Assembly: GCA_013036995.1 (NCBI GenBank)
Contig: JAAOXG010000067.1
Location: 1-51,794 of the forward strand
Direction of reading: 5' to 3'
Length of the DNA stretch: 51,794 nt
From: Lacrimispora defluvii
GTDB taxonomy: Bacteria > Bacillota > Clostridia > Lachnospirales > Lachnospiraceae
The position numbers and the translations under genes were made by a program. Shown piece after piece: positions 27,597-35,373 of the stretch (position 1 is the stretch's first letter; each line of letters starts with the position of its first letter). The notes beneath the pieces were generated by a model, which was not told the origin of the DNA, ran no database searches, and saw nothing but the letters and a program-made list of their open reading frames with translations.

Positions 27597-28734
27597 ACGG
27601 TTGAATGCTGGTTTTGTTAATCAGGTTCACACCATCGTATTTCAGACTTTCCAGACTTAAAGCCTTGTGCAGTATATAATGATCAAAAAAGTTCTTTGTA
27701 TAGCCGGTAACAATATTTCGCATCTCCATAGCATCCCGTTGGCCTCTGACGTCCTCATTAACACAGGTAAACACGATGTCGCAGTAATCCAAATGAGCAA
27801 CACGGTTAACGGAGAAATAATAAGTCTCCCTGCTGTTATTAGAGCCAATAACCGCATTCATATTATAGTTAGGTTCACTAAACAGCAGTAAGAAGGGTTT
27901 CTTAAGGTCGCTGTCCACAAGTCCGAACGCACCGCTGTCCAAGCCAATCCCGCAGACGAACCGGTCGTCATCCCGGCAGACCATTGCCGTTGTAGGTCCA
28001 CCATATGAATGTCCGACTATACCCATGCCGATGCCCAGCTCCAATCTGTCCTTAAAAATAGAATTCAGTTCTCCAGCATCCAGTTTATAAAGATAATCGG
28101 CTACATACCTTACATCCTCTGCCTGTAATTCACTGAATTCTGTTAATCTGGAAAGGATTGGCAGTGTAAGCACGTTATGACACATCTCAATGGCAGTCTC
28201 TTCGTCAGGGTGCATCACCATTTTACCAGCCAGTTCCTGCATTTTGGGATCCTCAGAAAATGATATTATAACATCCGAAAAATCCTTTGATATATTGTAC
28301 AGGCGTCCATCTTTACGTTTATACATCGTGCTATTCAGATGTCCGATGCTTACCACAACATATCCCGTGCTTGCCAGGTCTGAACAGAGCACTGTCCCCC
28401 ATTCCGGAGAACCGCCCCCGCCGCAGACATAGAATAACACCGGATAGCGTTTTTCCTTTCCGGAGAGAGCCAGATCGTCGTAACACCAGGTCTTGATATC
28501 AATAGAGTAAACATCCTTTAAGGCAGTGACAAGTGGCCGTTCGTTAAACATCTTGTAAACTTCAGGAAACATGTATGTTGATGTGGTCTTGCCTTCGTTG
28601 CTGTCGGACGGATAGTATACAAACGCCGTCAGTTCTCTTTTTGAGTGATCTGATGCCGTGTACTCAAGATCCATCTGAGCCCGACCCACCGTATAGCTGC
28701 CAATTGGTTCCGGAAATACGTTGTAAGTCTTCAT
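27595..28734 (-). CDS. Alpha/beta hydrolase, PAF-acetylhydrolase-like
   Basis: 379 aa esterase-like protein. The nucleophile elbow is GHSYGG, the acid is likely the aspartate in IGLDSGAFG and the histidine that in VAHLDYCD, the usual triad order. The N-terminal AFVYYPSDSNEGKT and FYVCGGGGSPEWGTVLCSDLASTGYVVVSIGHLN resemble the platelet-activating-factor acetylhydrolase group. There is no signal peptide. It lies three bases after a TetR-family gene, with GGAGGAG upstream, so the regulator probably controls it. The substrate is unknown. Confidence 0.82.
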   Translation of the reverse strand: MKTYNVFPEPIGSYTVGRAQMDLEYTASDHSKRELTAFVYYPSDSNEGKTTSTYMFPEVYKMFNERPLVTALKDVYSIDIKTWCYDDLALSGKEKRYPVLFYVCGGGGSPEWGTVLCSDLASTGYVVVSIGHLNSTMYKRKDGRLYNISKDFSDVIISFSEDPKMQELAGKMVMHPDEETAIEMCHNVLTLPILSRLTEFSELQAEDVRYVADYLYKLDAGELNSIFKDRLELGIGMGIVGHSYGGPTTAMVCRDDDRFVCGIGLDSGAFGLVDSDLKKPFLLLFSEPNYNMNAVIGSNNSRETYYFSVNRVAHLDYCDIVFTCVNEDVRGQRDAMEMRNIVTGYTKNFFDHYILHKALSLESLKYDGVNLINKTSIQP

Positions 28735-28737
28735 ATT

Positions 28738-29430
28738 TTATTTCTCCTCCAATCTTTCATGAATCATATTTACTCTCTGTTTTTTTTTGTACTCACCAAT
28801 AATTTCAGAATATTTTTGATCTTCAAGCAGTCCGTGACCCATAAAGTCAGTAAAGTACCTGCTAATCTTATACTGCAACTCAGAGTCCTTAATATCGAAT
28901 TCCCTGAAAAACATAATCAAATTAAACTGCATTGACTCAAACATAAAAGAAATCAGATCGTCGTCAATATCAGGTCGGAGATATCCATCAACCCTCATTC
29001 GGCGTAAAATGTCTTTGATTAAGGGAAATGACTCGCCCTTTAGCACATTTATATAAATTTTAAGCAGAGTATCCTCAGGAATATTTAAAAATGTTTCAGT
29101 GAGTTTGATTTCCAAATCATTTAGTGGCTCGGTCACGATGCCGTTAACGTTACCAAATAAGCCAGTGAGAAAAAACTGGAAAAGGAAATCTTCATTACCG
29201 TTATTAAAATACGCAGCTCTTTTCCGGGTCACATTCCGTATTAAGAGACAATAAAGGTCATCTTTGTCTTCAAAATACCGATAAAATGTGCCAGGATGCA
29301 TGGACAAACAATCCAAGACCATCTTCATGGTTATATCTTCGTAAAGATAATTAACAAAAAGATGCATAGCGCTATTTGATATTTCTTCTTGCCTTGCTTC
29401 CGTTAAACGAAAAAAAGAATTTTTGGGCAT
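28738..29430 (-). CDS. TetR-family transcriptional regulator
   Basis: 230 aa. N-terminal TetR helix-turn-helix (about 10-55) with RQEEISNSAMHLFV and MKMVLDCLSMHPGTFYRYFEDKDDLY. The C-terminal ligand domain is not assignable. First gene of a two-gene operon with the esterase. A perfect 16 bp palindrome lies directly downstream of its own -10, so it is likely autoregulated. Confidence 0.9.
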   Translation of the reverse strand: MPKNSFFRLTEARQEEISNSAMHLFVNYLYEDITMKMVLDCLSMHPGTFYRYFEDKDDLYCLLIRNVTRKRAAYFNNGNEDFLFQFFLTGLFGNVNGIVTEPLNDLEIKLTETFLNIPEDTLLKIYINVLKGESFPLIKDILRRMRVDGYLRPDIDDDLISFMFESMQFNLIMFFREFDIKDSELQYKISRYFTDFMGHGLLEDQKYSEIIGEYKKKQRVNMIHERLEEK

Positions 29431-29473
29431 AGGATACTCTTCCTTTAAGTGAAAAGCTAGTGTTGACTGTTGA

Positions 29474-29489
29474 TGTGAATTGATTCACA
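29474..29489. promoter_or_regulatory. Probable TetR operator
   Basis: TGTGAATTGATTCACA is a perfect inverted repeat around TG, placed over the predicted transcription start of the tetR-esterase operon. Confidence 0.6.
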
Positions 29490-29517
29490 CTGTATCAGGA
29501 ATATATTCATATGTCAA
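29489..29517 (-). promoter_or_regulatory. Promoter of the tetR-esterase operon
   Basis: Minus strand TTGACA at 29517-29512 and TACAGT at 29494-29489, 17 base spacer. The operator overlaps its -10. Confidence 0.6.
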
Positions 29518-29627
29518 GTGGTATTATAATGCAGATAAGAAAAAGATCATTTTTGGAACAGCAGGTTTCACTCTTTTCCGTTATAATGAATCTACCACGT
29601 GGATAAAGAAGAAAGGAGGCAGACGAA

Positions 29628-30536
29628 ATGGAAGCTGATGACAGAATATCCATGGTTGCCGTTCTCATTGACCAACATATAAAAGAAGAGCTGACCATCC
29701 TGCAGCTGTCTGCCTGGGCGGGCTATTCCCCCGGTTATTTTACCAGATGTTTCAAACTAAAATTTGGGATTTCTCCCATGGAATATGTAAAGCAGAGAAA
29801 GCTTTTAACAGCTGCAAAGGAGATTGCATACGGGAAGCGGATTCTTGATGCAGCGATGGACTACGGCTGGGAAACCCACAGTGGATTTACCAGATCCTTT
29901 ACCTCTGTGTTTGGATATTCCCCTGTTTTGCTGCGGGCTTTTTATGTTCATGATGCCTCTGTGAAAGGGGACAGACAATTAATGGAAGCTTATTTAAAAA
30001 CAACACAGAGTTATTTAAAACCGGAGGAATTGTGGCAGATTCTGTGCCTGACATTAAAAGAAAATAAAACAGAGTATGACAATACCAGATTAAGAAAAAT
30101 ATACGAACTGGCGGAAACATTACATGAAGGAGAGGTAAGAAAATCCGGTGAGGAATATATCACCCATCCATTAAATGTGGCAATCATCCTGGCGGACATG
30201 GGAACCGATGAAAATACCGTTTGTGCCGGACTTCTCCATGACGTGTGGCGGGGGGGATATAAGAAAAAAATCTCAAAGGAGGTTGATCCTGTAATCTGTG
30301 AAATTCTTTTCTATTACGAAGAATTTGAGCGCACTCATGAAAGCCATGATGACCGGGGGGCTCTGGTGGCACTTTCGGACCGTCTGCATAATATGAGAAC
30401 CATTGAATTTGTAGATCCGGAAACATGGAAAAGACGGGCAGAAGATACCTTGCGGCTGTTTTCCCCCATTGCCTCAAAATGTGCCGATTTCAGACTTCGC
30501 TCTGAGCTTGATGAACGTTCCATAAAATTTCTTTAA
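29628..30536 (+). CDS. AraC-type regulator fused to an RSH-like HD domain
   Basis: 302 aa with two unrelated parts. Residues about 1-108 are a two-helix-turn-helix AraC DNA-binding domain at the N-terminus (LTILQLSAWAGYSPGYFTRCFK and LDAAMDYGWETHSGFTRSF). Residues about 150-302 closely follow the hydrolase domain of RelA/SpoT proteins: HEGEVRKSGEEYITHPLNVA, GLLHDV, VALSDRLHNMRTI and SELDERSIKFL. The metal ligands H180, H204, D205 and D251 are kept, but the HDxxED motif reads HDVWRG, so the catalytic Glu-Asp pair is absent. There is no synthetase domain. It may bind (p)ppGpp or a similar nucleotide without cleaving it. ATG eight bases after AAAGGAGG. Targets unknown. Confidence 0.9.
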   Translation: MEADDRISMVAVLIDQHIKEELTILQLSAWAGYSPGYFTRCFKLKFGISPMEYVKQRKLLTAAKEIAYGKRILDAAMDYGWETHSGFTRSFTSVFGYSPVLLRAFYVHDASVKGDRQLMEAYLKTTQSYLKPEELWQILCLTLKENKTEYDNTRLRKIYELAETLHEGEVRKSGEEYITHPLNVAIILADMGTDENTVCAGLLHDVWRGGYKKKISKEVDPVICEILFYYEEFERTHESHDDRGALVALSDRLHNMRTIEFVDPETWKRRAEDTLRLFSPIASKCADFRLRSELDERSIKFL

Positions 30537-30538
30537 GG

Positions 30539-30567
30539 TTGACAGGCGGGGTGAGTGCTGATAAAAT
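30539..30567 (+). promoter_or_regulatory. Promoter of the aroM-like gene
   Basis: TTGACA at 30539-30544 and TAAAAT at 30562-30567, 17 base spacer, starting two bases after the preceding stop codon. Confidence 0.65.
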
Positions 30568-30642
30568 CTTTAAATTAAAAAGAGTGTATATTAATTCAAC
30601 TAAATGAATACAAACATGCTTTTTGACGAGAGGAGAAATAAG

Positions 30643-31314
30643 ATGAGAATTGGTGCGATTACAGTGGGACAAAGTCCCAGAACAGATGTTACAGCCGATA
30701 TTATGGGGATTTTTGAGGGAAAGGCAGAACTTAGTGAAAAAGGAGGCTTAGACGGGCTGACAAAAGAAGAAATCCGGAAATTTAAGCCGGAGGAAGGCGA
30801 CTACGTGCTGGTATCCAGATTAAATGACGGTTCTTCCGTAACATTTGCAGAGCGTTTTATTCTTCCCCGTCTTCAGATAGCGATCGACGAACTTGAGGCT
30901 GAGGGAGCAGAACTTATCATGATGTTTTGTACAGGCAAGTTTCCTGATACGTTAAAATCCCGTGTTCCACTAATCTATCCCTGTGATATTCTGGACCGGA
31001 TGGTTCCGCTGTTTTCCCCAAATTCATCTATTATTGTAGTAACTCCTTCCCCTGAACAGTTAAAACAGAGTCTGGACAAATGGTCAAAGATTGTAACAAA
31101 TGTAAATGTTGTTTCAGCATCCCCGTATGGAGAGTGGGAGGAAATTTTAAAAGCCGCAGAGCTGATAAAGGGGTTAAGTGCAGATGTCATTGTACTGGAC
31201 TGCATCGGATACAGTCAGGAAATGAAAAAGGTGTTTGTAAAAGAAACAAAAATACCAGTGATTCTGCCCAGGACGCTGCTTGCGCGTATGATTTCGGAAT
31301 TAACAGACAATTGA
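30643..31314 (+). CDS. AroM-family protein
   Basis: 223 aa. The start MRIGAITVGQSPRTDVTADI is the hallmark of the AroM family (PF07302), whose function is not established. Two cysteines, C96 in MMFCTGKFP and C187 in VLDCIGYSQEM, sit in two halves of the chain, in contexts like the paired catalytic cysteines of Asp/Glu racemase-type enzymes. This hints at a cofactor-independent racemase or related role, which is inference. The start is ATG at 30643, eight bases after GAGAGGAG. It begins a long run of same-strand genes for peptide uptake and cleavage, though a second promoter follows it. Confidence 0.88.
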   Translation: MRIGAITVGQSPRTDVTADIMGIFEGKAELSEKGGLDGLTKEEIRKFKPEEGDYVLVSRLNDGSSVTFAERFILPRLQIAIDELEAEGAELIMMFCTGKFPDTLKSRVPLIYPCDILDRMVPLFSPNSSIIVVTPSPEQLKQSLDKWSKIVTNVNVVSASPYGEWEEILKAAELIKGLSADVIVLDCIGYSQEMKKVFVKETKIPVILPRTLLARMISELTDN

Positions 31315-31335
31315 ACCGTTCAATCTGCTGATTTA

Positions 31336-31376
31336 TGTGCACACTGCTTAAATTGTGCATTAATGACTGTGCACAC
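31336..31376 (+). promoter_or_regulatory. TGTGCA repeat cluster upstream of the M20/Dpp operon
   Basis: TGTGCACA (self-complementary) occurs at 31336-31343 and 31368-31375, 32 bases apart (three helical turns), with TGTGCA at 31354-31359 between them. The cluster ends just before the -35 at 31383, a typical activator position. Confidence 0.45.
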
Positions 31377-31382
31377 AGCTAT

Positions 31383-31410
31383 TTACAAAGGAGAATCTGC
31401 CTGATAGTAT
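31383..31410 (+). promoter_or_regulatory. Promoter of the M20/Dpp operon
   Basis: TTACAA at 31383-31388 and TAGTAT at 31405-31410, 16 base spacer. Modest match, as expected for an activated promoter. Confidence 0.5.
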
Positions 31411-31452
31411 ATTCATAATAATTTATAAATATAAGTCAGGAGGATTCTTATT

Positions 31453-32622
31453 ATGAGTGATATCTTATTCAGAGCAAAGGAATTGGAATCATATGGGATT
31501 GCCATAAGGCAACAGATTCATAAGAATCCTGAGCTTGGTTTTGAACTTCCAAAGACAATAGAACTTGCTGAGCGGGAACTGGCTTCCTTTGGGTATAAGC
31601 CGGTCCGCTGCGGAAAAGCAGGAATCACTGTAACCGCAGGAAAAACAGGCAGGACTTTTTTGCTCCGGGCAGATATGGATGCTCTGCCGATGAAAGAAGA
31701 GACCGGTCTGGAATTTGCATCTGAGAACAATTGTATGCATGCCTGCGGACATGATATCCATACCAGCGCTCTTCTAGTGGCAGCCCGGATCTTAAAAGAA
31801 AGAGAAGAAGAATTACAGGGAACCGTAAAACTGATGTTTCAGCCCTGTGAAGAAGGTGTGGCAGGCGCACTTGATATGGTAAGGGCGGGAGTGCTTGAAA
31901 ATCCCCGCCCAGACGCAGCCATGGCCCTTCATGTACTGCATGGGAAAGCTGGCACTGTTGGATATTCATGGACGACCGCCTGTGCTTCCAGTGATGTATT
32001 TACCATAACTGTGAAGGGAAAGGGCGGTCACGGAGCGGCACCTCACAACTGCGTGGATCCCATTAATACAGCAGTGCATATACATATGGCCCTGCAGGGG
32101 GTAAACAGCAGAGAGGTTCACCCGGATGAGATGCTGGTGCTTAGTATCTGCCAGATCCATGGAGGAACCGCTTCCAATATATTTCCTGAGACAGCAGTGA
32201 TGAAGGGAACGATACGGACCATGAATCCGGAGGTAAGAAGTTTTGCTAAGGATCGACTGGTTCAGATCGCAGCACAGACGGCTGCCGCATTTCGGGCAGA
32301 AGCCACGGTGGAGTTTCTCCACGAGGGGGTTCCGCCCATGAGAAATGATACCATTCTTCTGCAGGAAACCACCGGATATATTAACCGTATTTTAGGAGAG
32401 GATACCTGCTACGAACTTCCCCGTATGACTGGTTCAGAAGATTTTTCTGTTATATCCCAGCTGGTTCCTTCGGTTCTGTATTGGGTAGGAACCGGGTCAG
32501 AGGATGAAGGATATCCCTACGGTGTTCATGACCCGAGAGTTACATTTAATGAGGAAAGTTTACATAAAATGGCAGCTATTTATGCGGGAACTGCAATGGA
32601 ATGGCTGAAAGAACATTCTTAA
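31453..32622 (+). CDS. M20 family amidohydrolase (M20D, hippurate-hydrolase-like)
   Basis: 389 aa metal-dependent amidohydrolase. Metal-binding motifs HACGHDIHTSAL, PCEEGVAGA and MALHVLHG are present, as is the C-terminal histidine region TGSEDFSV. This is the M20D type (aminoacylase/hippurate hydrolase/IAA-amino acid hydrolase), which cleaves N-acyl amino acids; no signal peptide, so cytoplasmic. ATG with AGGAGGATTC upstream. It is the first of three different M20 enzymes in this operon. The substrate is likely an imported acyl-amino acid or dipeptide. Confidence 0.93.
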   Translation: MSDILFRAKELESYGIAIRQQIHKNPELGFELPKTIELAERELASFGYKPVRCGKAGITVTAGKTGRTFLLRADMDALPMKEETGLEFASENNCMHACGHDIHTSALLVAARILKEREEELQGTVKLMFQPCEEGVAGALDMVRAGVLENPRPDAAMALHVLHGKAGTVGYSWTTACASSDVFTITVKGKGGHGAAPHNCVDPINTAVHIHMALQGVNSREVHPDEMLVLSICQIHGGTASNIFPETAVMKGTIRTMNPEVRSFAKDRLVQIAAQTAAAFRAEATVEFLHEGVPPMRNDTILLQETTGYINRILGEDTCYELPRMTGSEDFSVISQLVPSVLYWVGTGSEDEGYPYGVHDPRVTFNEESLHKMAAIYAGTAMEWLKEHS

Positions 32623-32651
32623 ATGAAAGCTTTATTTTATACTGGCATAAT

Positions 32652-32697
32652 AAACGATAGTTAAAGGCGACTATGTCCTCTTTGGCTGTCGTTTTAT
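32652..32697 (+). terminator. Hairpin between the M20 gene and the binding-protein gene
   Basis: AAACGATAG...CTGTCGTTTTATT with inner AAAG/CTTT pairing and several G-T pairs, followed by a T-rich stretch. It may be a leaky terminator within the operon. Confidence 0.45.
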
Positions 32698-32724
32698 TAA
32701 AATATAAAGAAAAGAGGAAGAATT

Positions 32725-34356
32725 ATGAAAAAGAGAATCTTAGCAGCAATCGCCGCATTGGCAGCTACTGCTGTCCTAAGTGCATGCGGCTCTGATAAAC
32801 CAGCCTCGACAGCAGCAGCGACTGAACAGGGCAGCACAGCACAAGAGACGGCAAAAGAAGAGAAGACACCAGGAGAACCGGTATCCGGAGGCGTTTTAAC
32901 CATCTCCCTTTCATCCTCCCCTAAGAACCTGGATCCCGTTAAATATACGGGAACTTATGAATCCCAGATCATCGGAACTGTCTGCGATACCCTTGTAGAG
33001 TACAATACAGAGCTGACCGAAATCCAGCCTGGGCTGGCAAAAGCGTGGAAGGTCAGTGACGATGGACTGGCTTATACGTTTACACTCCGTGATGATGTAT
33101 ATTTCCAGCCTGGCAAATTTCAGGAAGGAAGAAAAATGACAGCAGAAGATGTGAAATATTCTCTGGAACGTTCCAATCAGCTCTCTGCCATGAACCGTCT
33201 GGACATGCTTGATCACTGTGAGGCAGTCAGTGATACAGAACTGGTATGTTATTTAGCAGAGCCCAATGCAGTATTTTTAACAGCCCTTACTGATGCGGGA
33301 AATGTTATCGTTCCAAAAGAAGAAGTGGAAGGCTGGGGAGATGATTTTGGAACTCACCTTGTAGGAACCGGTCCCTTCGCTCTGGAGTCCTTTGAACTGG
33401 ATCAGCAGGCAGTGTTAAAACGCAACGACAAATACTGGGCTTCAAAACCTTATCTGGATGGGGTTACCTTTAAGCCGGTCAGCGATGGAAATCAGGCAGT
33501 TAACGCACTGAGAACCGGAGAAATCAACCTGGCTACCAGCCTAAGCGGAGAAGCAGTCAAGATTGCAAGGGAAGATCAGTCTGTGAAGCTGCTGGAGACA
33601 CCGGGACTTCATGTTGCCTACATCTATTTCAACCAGAAGAGCGGTCCCACGGCTGACATCAAAGTAAGACAGGCAATTATTAAAGCAGTCAATGTGGAAG
33701 AGCTGACTGCCGGAGTATATCAGTATAATGAGGCTAAACCAGCCAGCCTTCCCCTGCCTCCTGGTTCCTGGGGATATGATTCCAGCCTTGAGTCAGAAAA
33801 GCTGGCCTATGATCCGGAAGGAGCAAAAAAGCTTTTGGCTGAGGCAGGATACCCGAATGGTTTTGATTTAAATATTTATATCTCCAACACGGAAGCCAGA
33901 ATCAAGATGGCAACCCTGTTTCAGGCTTATTTAAAGCAGAATTTAAATATTAACGTAAACATCAACACCAGTGAATGGGGAACCTTCAGTGAAATTGCGG
34001 CATCCGGCAAAGCTGATGTGTTCGCAATGTCCTGGACCTGGTATCCGGATCCTTACTTCTTCTTAAACAAACTGTTCCACTCCAGCTCCATCGGTTCTCT
34101 CGGAAACGGTCAGGGATTTGAAAACAAAGAGGTAGATCAGTATCTTGATGATGCCCTTCTTACAACAGATCAGACAAAACGTGCTGAGCTGTATAAGAAA
34201 GCCCTTGCTGTTATAGTAAAACAGTATCCGGGAATCTTTTATGCCAATGAAAACGTAAACTGGGGCGTAAGCTCCAATGTTCAGGGTCTCACACAGAGAG
34301 CAGATGGAAAAGTTAAAATCTGTACCCCTGATATCAATGTATGGTTATCAAAATAA
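32725..34356 (+). CDS. Dipeptide/oligopeptide ABC transporter binding lipoprotein
   Basis: 543 aa. Signal peptide with lipobox LSACGS, then a Thr/Ala/Glu-rich linker and a family 5 solute-binding domain (SSSPKNLDPVKYTGTYESQI, LVEYNTELTEIQPGLAKAWKVSDDGLAYTF, GTGPFALESFE). Such lipoproteins capture peptides, nickel or glycosides on the outer face; the M20 peptidase neighbours point to peptides or acyl-amino acids. AAGAGGAAG precedes the ATG. A stem-loop follows the gene. Confidence 0.94.
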   Translation: MKKRILAAIAALAATAVLSACGSDKPASTAAATEQGSTAQETAKEEKTPGEPVSGGVLTISLSSSPKNLDPVKYTGTYESQIIGTVCDTLVEYNTELTEIQPGLAKAWKVSDDGLAYTFTLRDDVYFQPGKFQEGRKMTAEDVKYSLERSNQLSAMNRLDMLDHCEAVSDTELVCYLAEPNAVFLTALTDAGNVIVPKEEVEGWGDDFGTHLVGTGPFALESFELDQQAVLKRNDKYWASKPYLDGVTFKPVSDGNQAVNALRTGEINLATSLSGEAVKIAREDQSVKLLETPGLHVAYIYFNQKSGPTADIKVRQAIIKAVNVEELTAGVYQYNEAKPASLPLPPGSWGYDSSLESEKLAYDPEGAKKLLAEAGYPNGFDLNIYISNTEARIKMATLFQAYLKQNLNINVNINTSEWGTFSEIAASGKADVFAMSWTWYPDPYFFLNKLFHSSSIGSLGNGQGFENKEVDQYLDDALLTTDQTKRAELYKKALAVIVKQYPGIFYANENVNWGVSSNVQGLTQRADGKVKICTPDINVWLSK

Positions 34357-34369
34357 GAAGCTGGGATGA

Positions 34370-34393
34370 GGGATATTGCGCTAGCAATATCCC
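34370..34393 (+). other. Intercistronic stem-loop
   Basis: GGGATATTGC and GCAATATCCC form a perfect 10 bp stem with a GCTA loop, between the binding-protein and permease genes. No T-run follows, so it looks like an mRNA-stabilising or processing element and not a terminator. Confidence 0.6.
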
Positions 34394-34419
34394 CTGTTTC
34401 AAAAAACGAGAGGAGATCT

Positions 34420-35373
34420 ATGTTTAAAACAATATTAACCCGATGTCTGCAGATCCTTCCATCTCTCTTTGTAGTCGTCACGCTGACGTTTATCCTTACC
34501 AGAATGATTCCCGGTGACCCGGCAAGAGCGGTTTTAGGACCTCAGGCTTCCGTAGAGGATGTACAGAAAATGCGTGAGACCATGGGGCTTGATCAGCCTC
34601 TTGCCAGTCAGTATAAAGATTATATGATCCAGATTGCAAAGGGAGACTTCGGAGTCTCCTATTCTTACAATCAGCCGGTTCTCGGGCTGATTGCAAAGAG
34701 GATTCCAAATACTTTGCTATTGGCACTTCCGTCGGTATTAATCGCACTGCTTGCAGGCCTGTTAATTGGTGTGACTTCGGCAGTCCGGCAGGGAACCTTA
34801 GTCGATTATCTGTTCATGGTGCTGGCTCTGGTGGGAGTTTCCATGCCTATTTTCTGGCTGGGTCTGATGCTGGTGCTGGTTTTCAGCGTTCATTTAGGCT
34901 GGCTGCCTGTGCTGGGGATGGGAAGCATTTCACAAGGGATCGGAGATGTGATCCGCCATATGGTACTGCCATGCTTTTGTCTGGCAACCATTCCGACTGC
35001 AACATTTTCCAGAATCACCCGTTCCAGTATTCTGGAATCCATTCATGGCGATTCCATCCGGGCTCTCAGAGCAAGGGGAATTAAGGAATCGGTTGTGATC
35101 TGGAAATATGCATTAAAAAGCGCGCTGCCGCCTGTAGTCACAGTTTTGGGACTGCAGCTGGCAGGCTGTTTTGCAGGTGCGATTCTTACTGAGACCATTT
35201 TTGCCTGGCCTGGCATGGGAACCCTGATCGTAGGGGCAATTGACAACAGAGATTATGCCCTGATACAGGGAGCAGTTCTGGTGATTGCATTGGCATTTGT
35301 AATTATTAACATGCTTGTGGATGTGGTATATATGATCATCAATCCAAATGTCAGCTACGAAGGAGGTTTTTAA
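34420..35373 (+). CDS. Peptide ABC transporter permease, DppB type
   Basis: 317 aa, six predicted membrane helices. The start KTILTRCLQILPSLFVVVTLTFILTRMIPGDPAR is typical of DppB/OppB. The EAA loop reads SIRALRARGIKESVVIWKYALKSALPP, which contacts the ATPase. The start is ATG at 34420, with GAGAGGAG seven bases upstream. It is directly followed by the second permease gene (no gap). Confidence 0.95.
   Translation: MFKTILTRCLQILPSLFVVVTLTFILTRMIPGDPARAVLGPQASVEDVQKMRETMGLDQPLASQYKDYMIQIAKGDFGVSYSYNQPVLGLIAKRIPNTLLLALPSVLIALLAGLLIGVTSAVRQGTLVDYLFMVLALVGVSMPIFWLGLMLVLVFSVHLGWLPVLGMGSISQGIGDVIRHMVLPCFCLATIPTATFSRITRSSILESIHGDSIRALRARGIKESVVIWKYALKSALPPVVTVLGLQLAGCFAGAILTETIFAWPGMGTLIVGAIDNRDYALIQGAVLVIALAFVIINMLVDVVYMIINPNVSYEGGF

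Noticed and set aside
31625-32322. Antisense frames inside the first M20 gene
   Set aside because: Shadow frames of a real gene; no start signals and biased composition.
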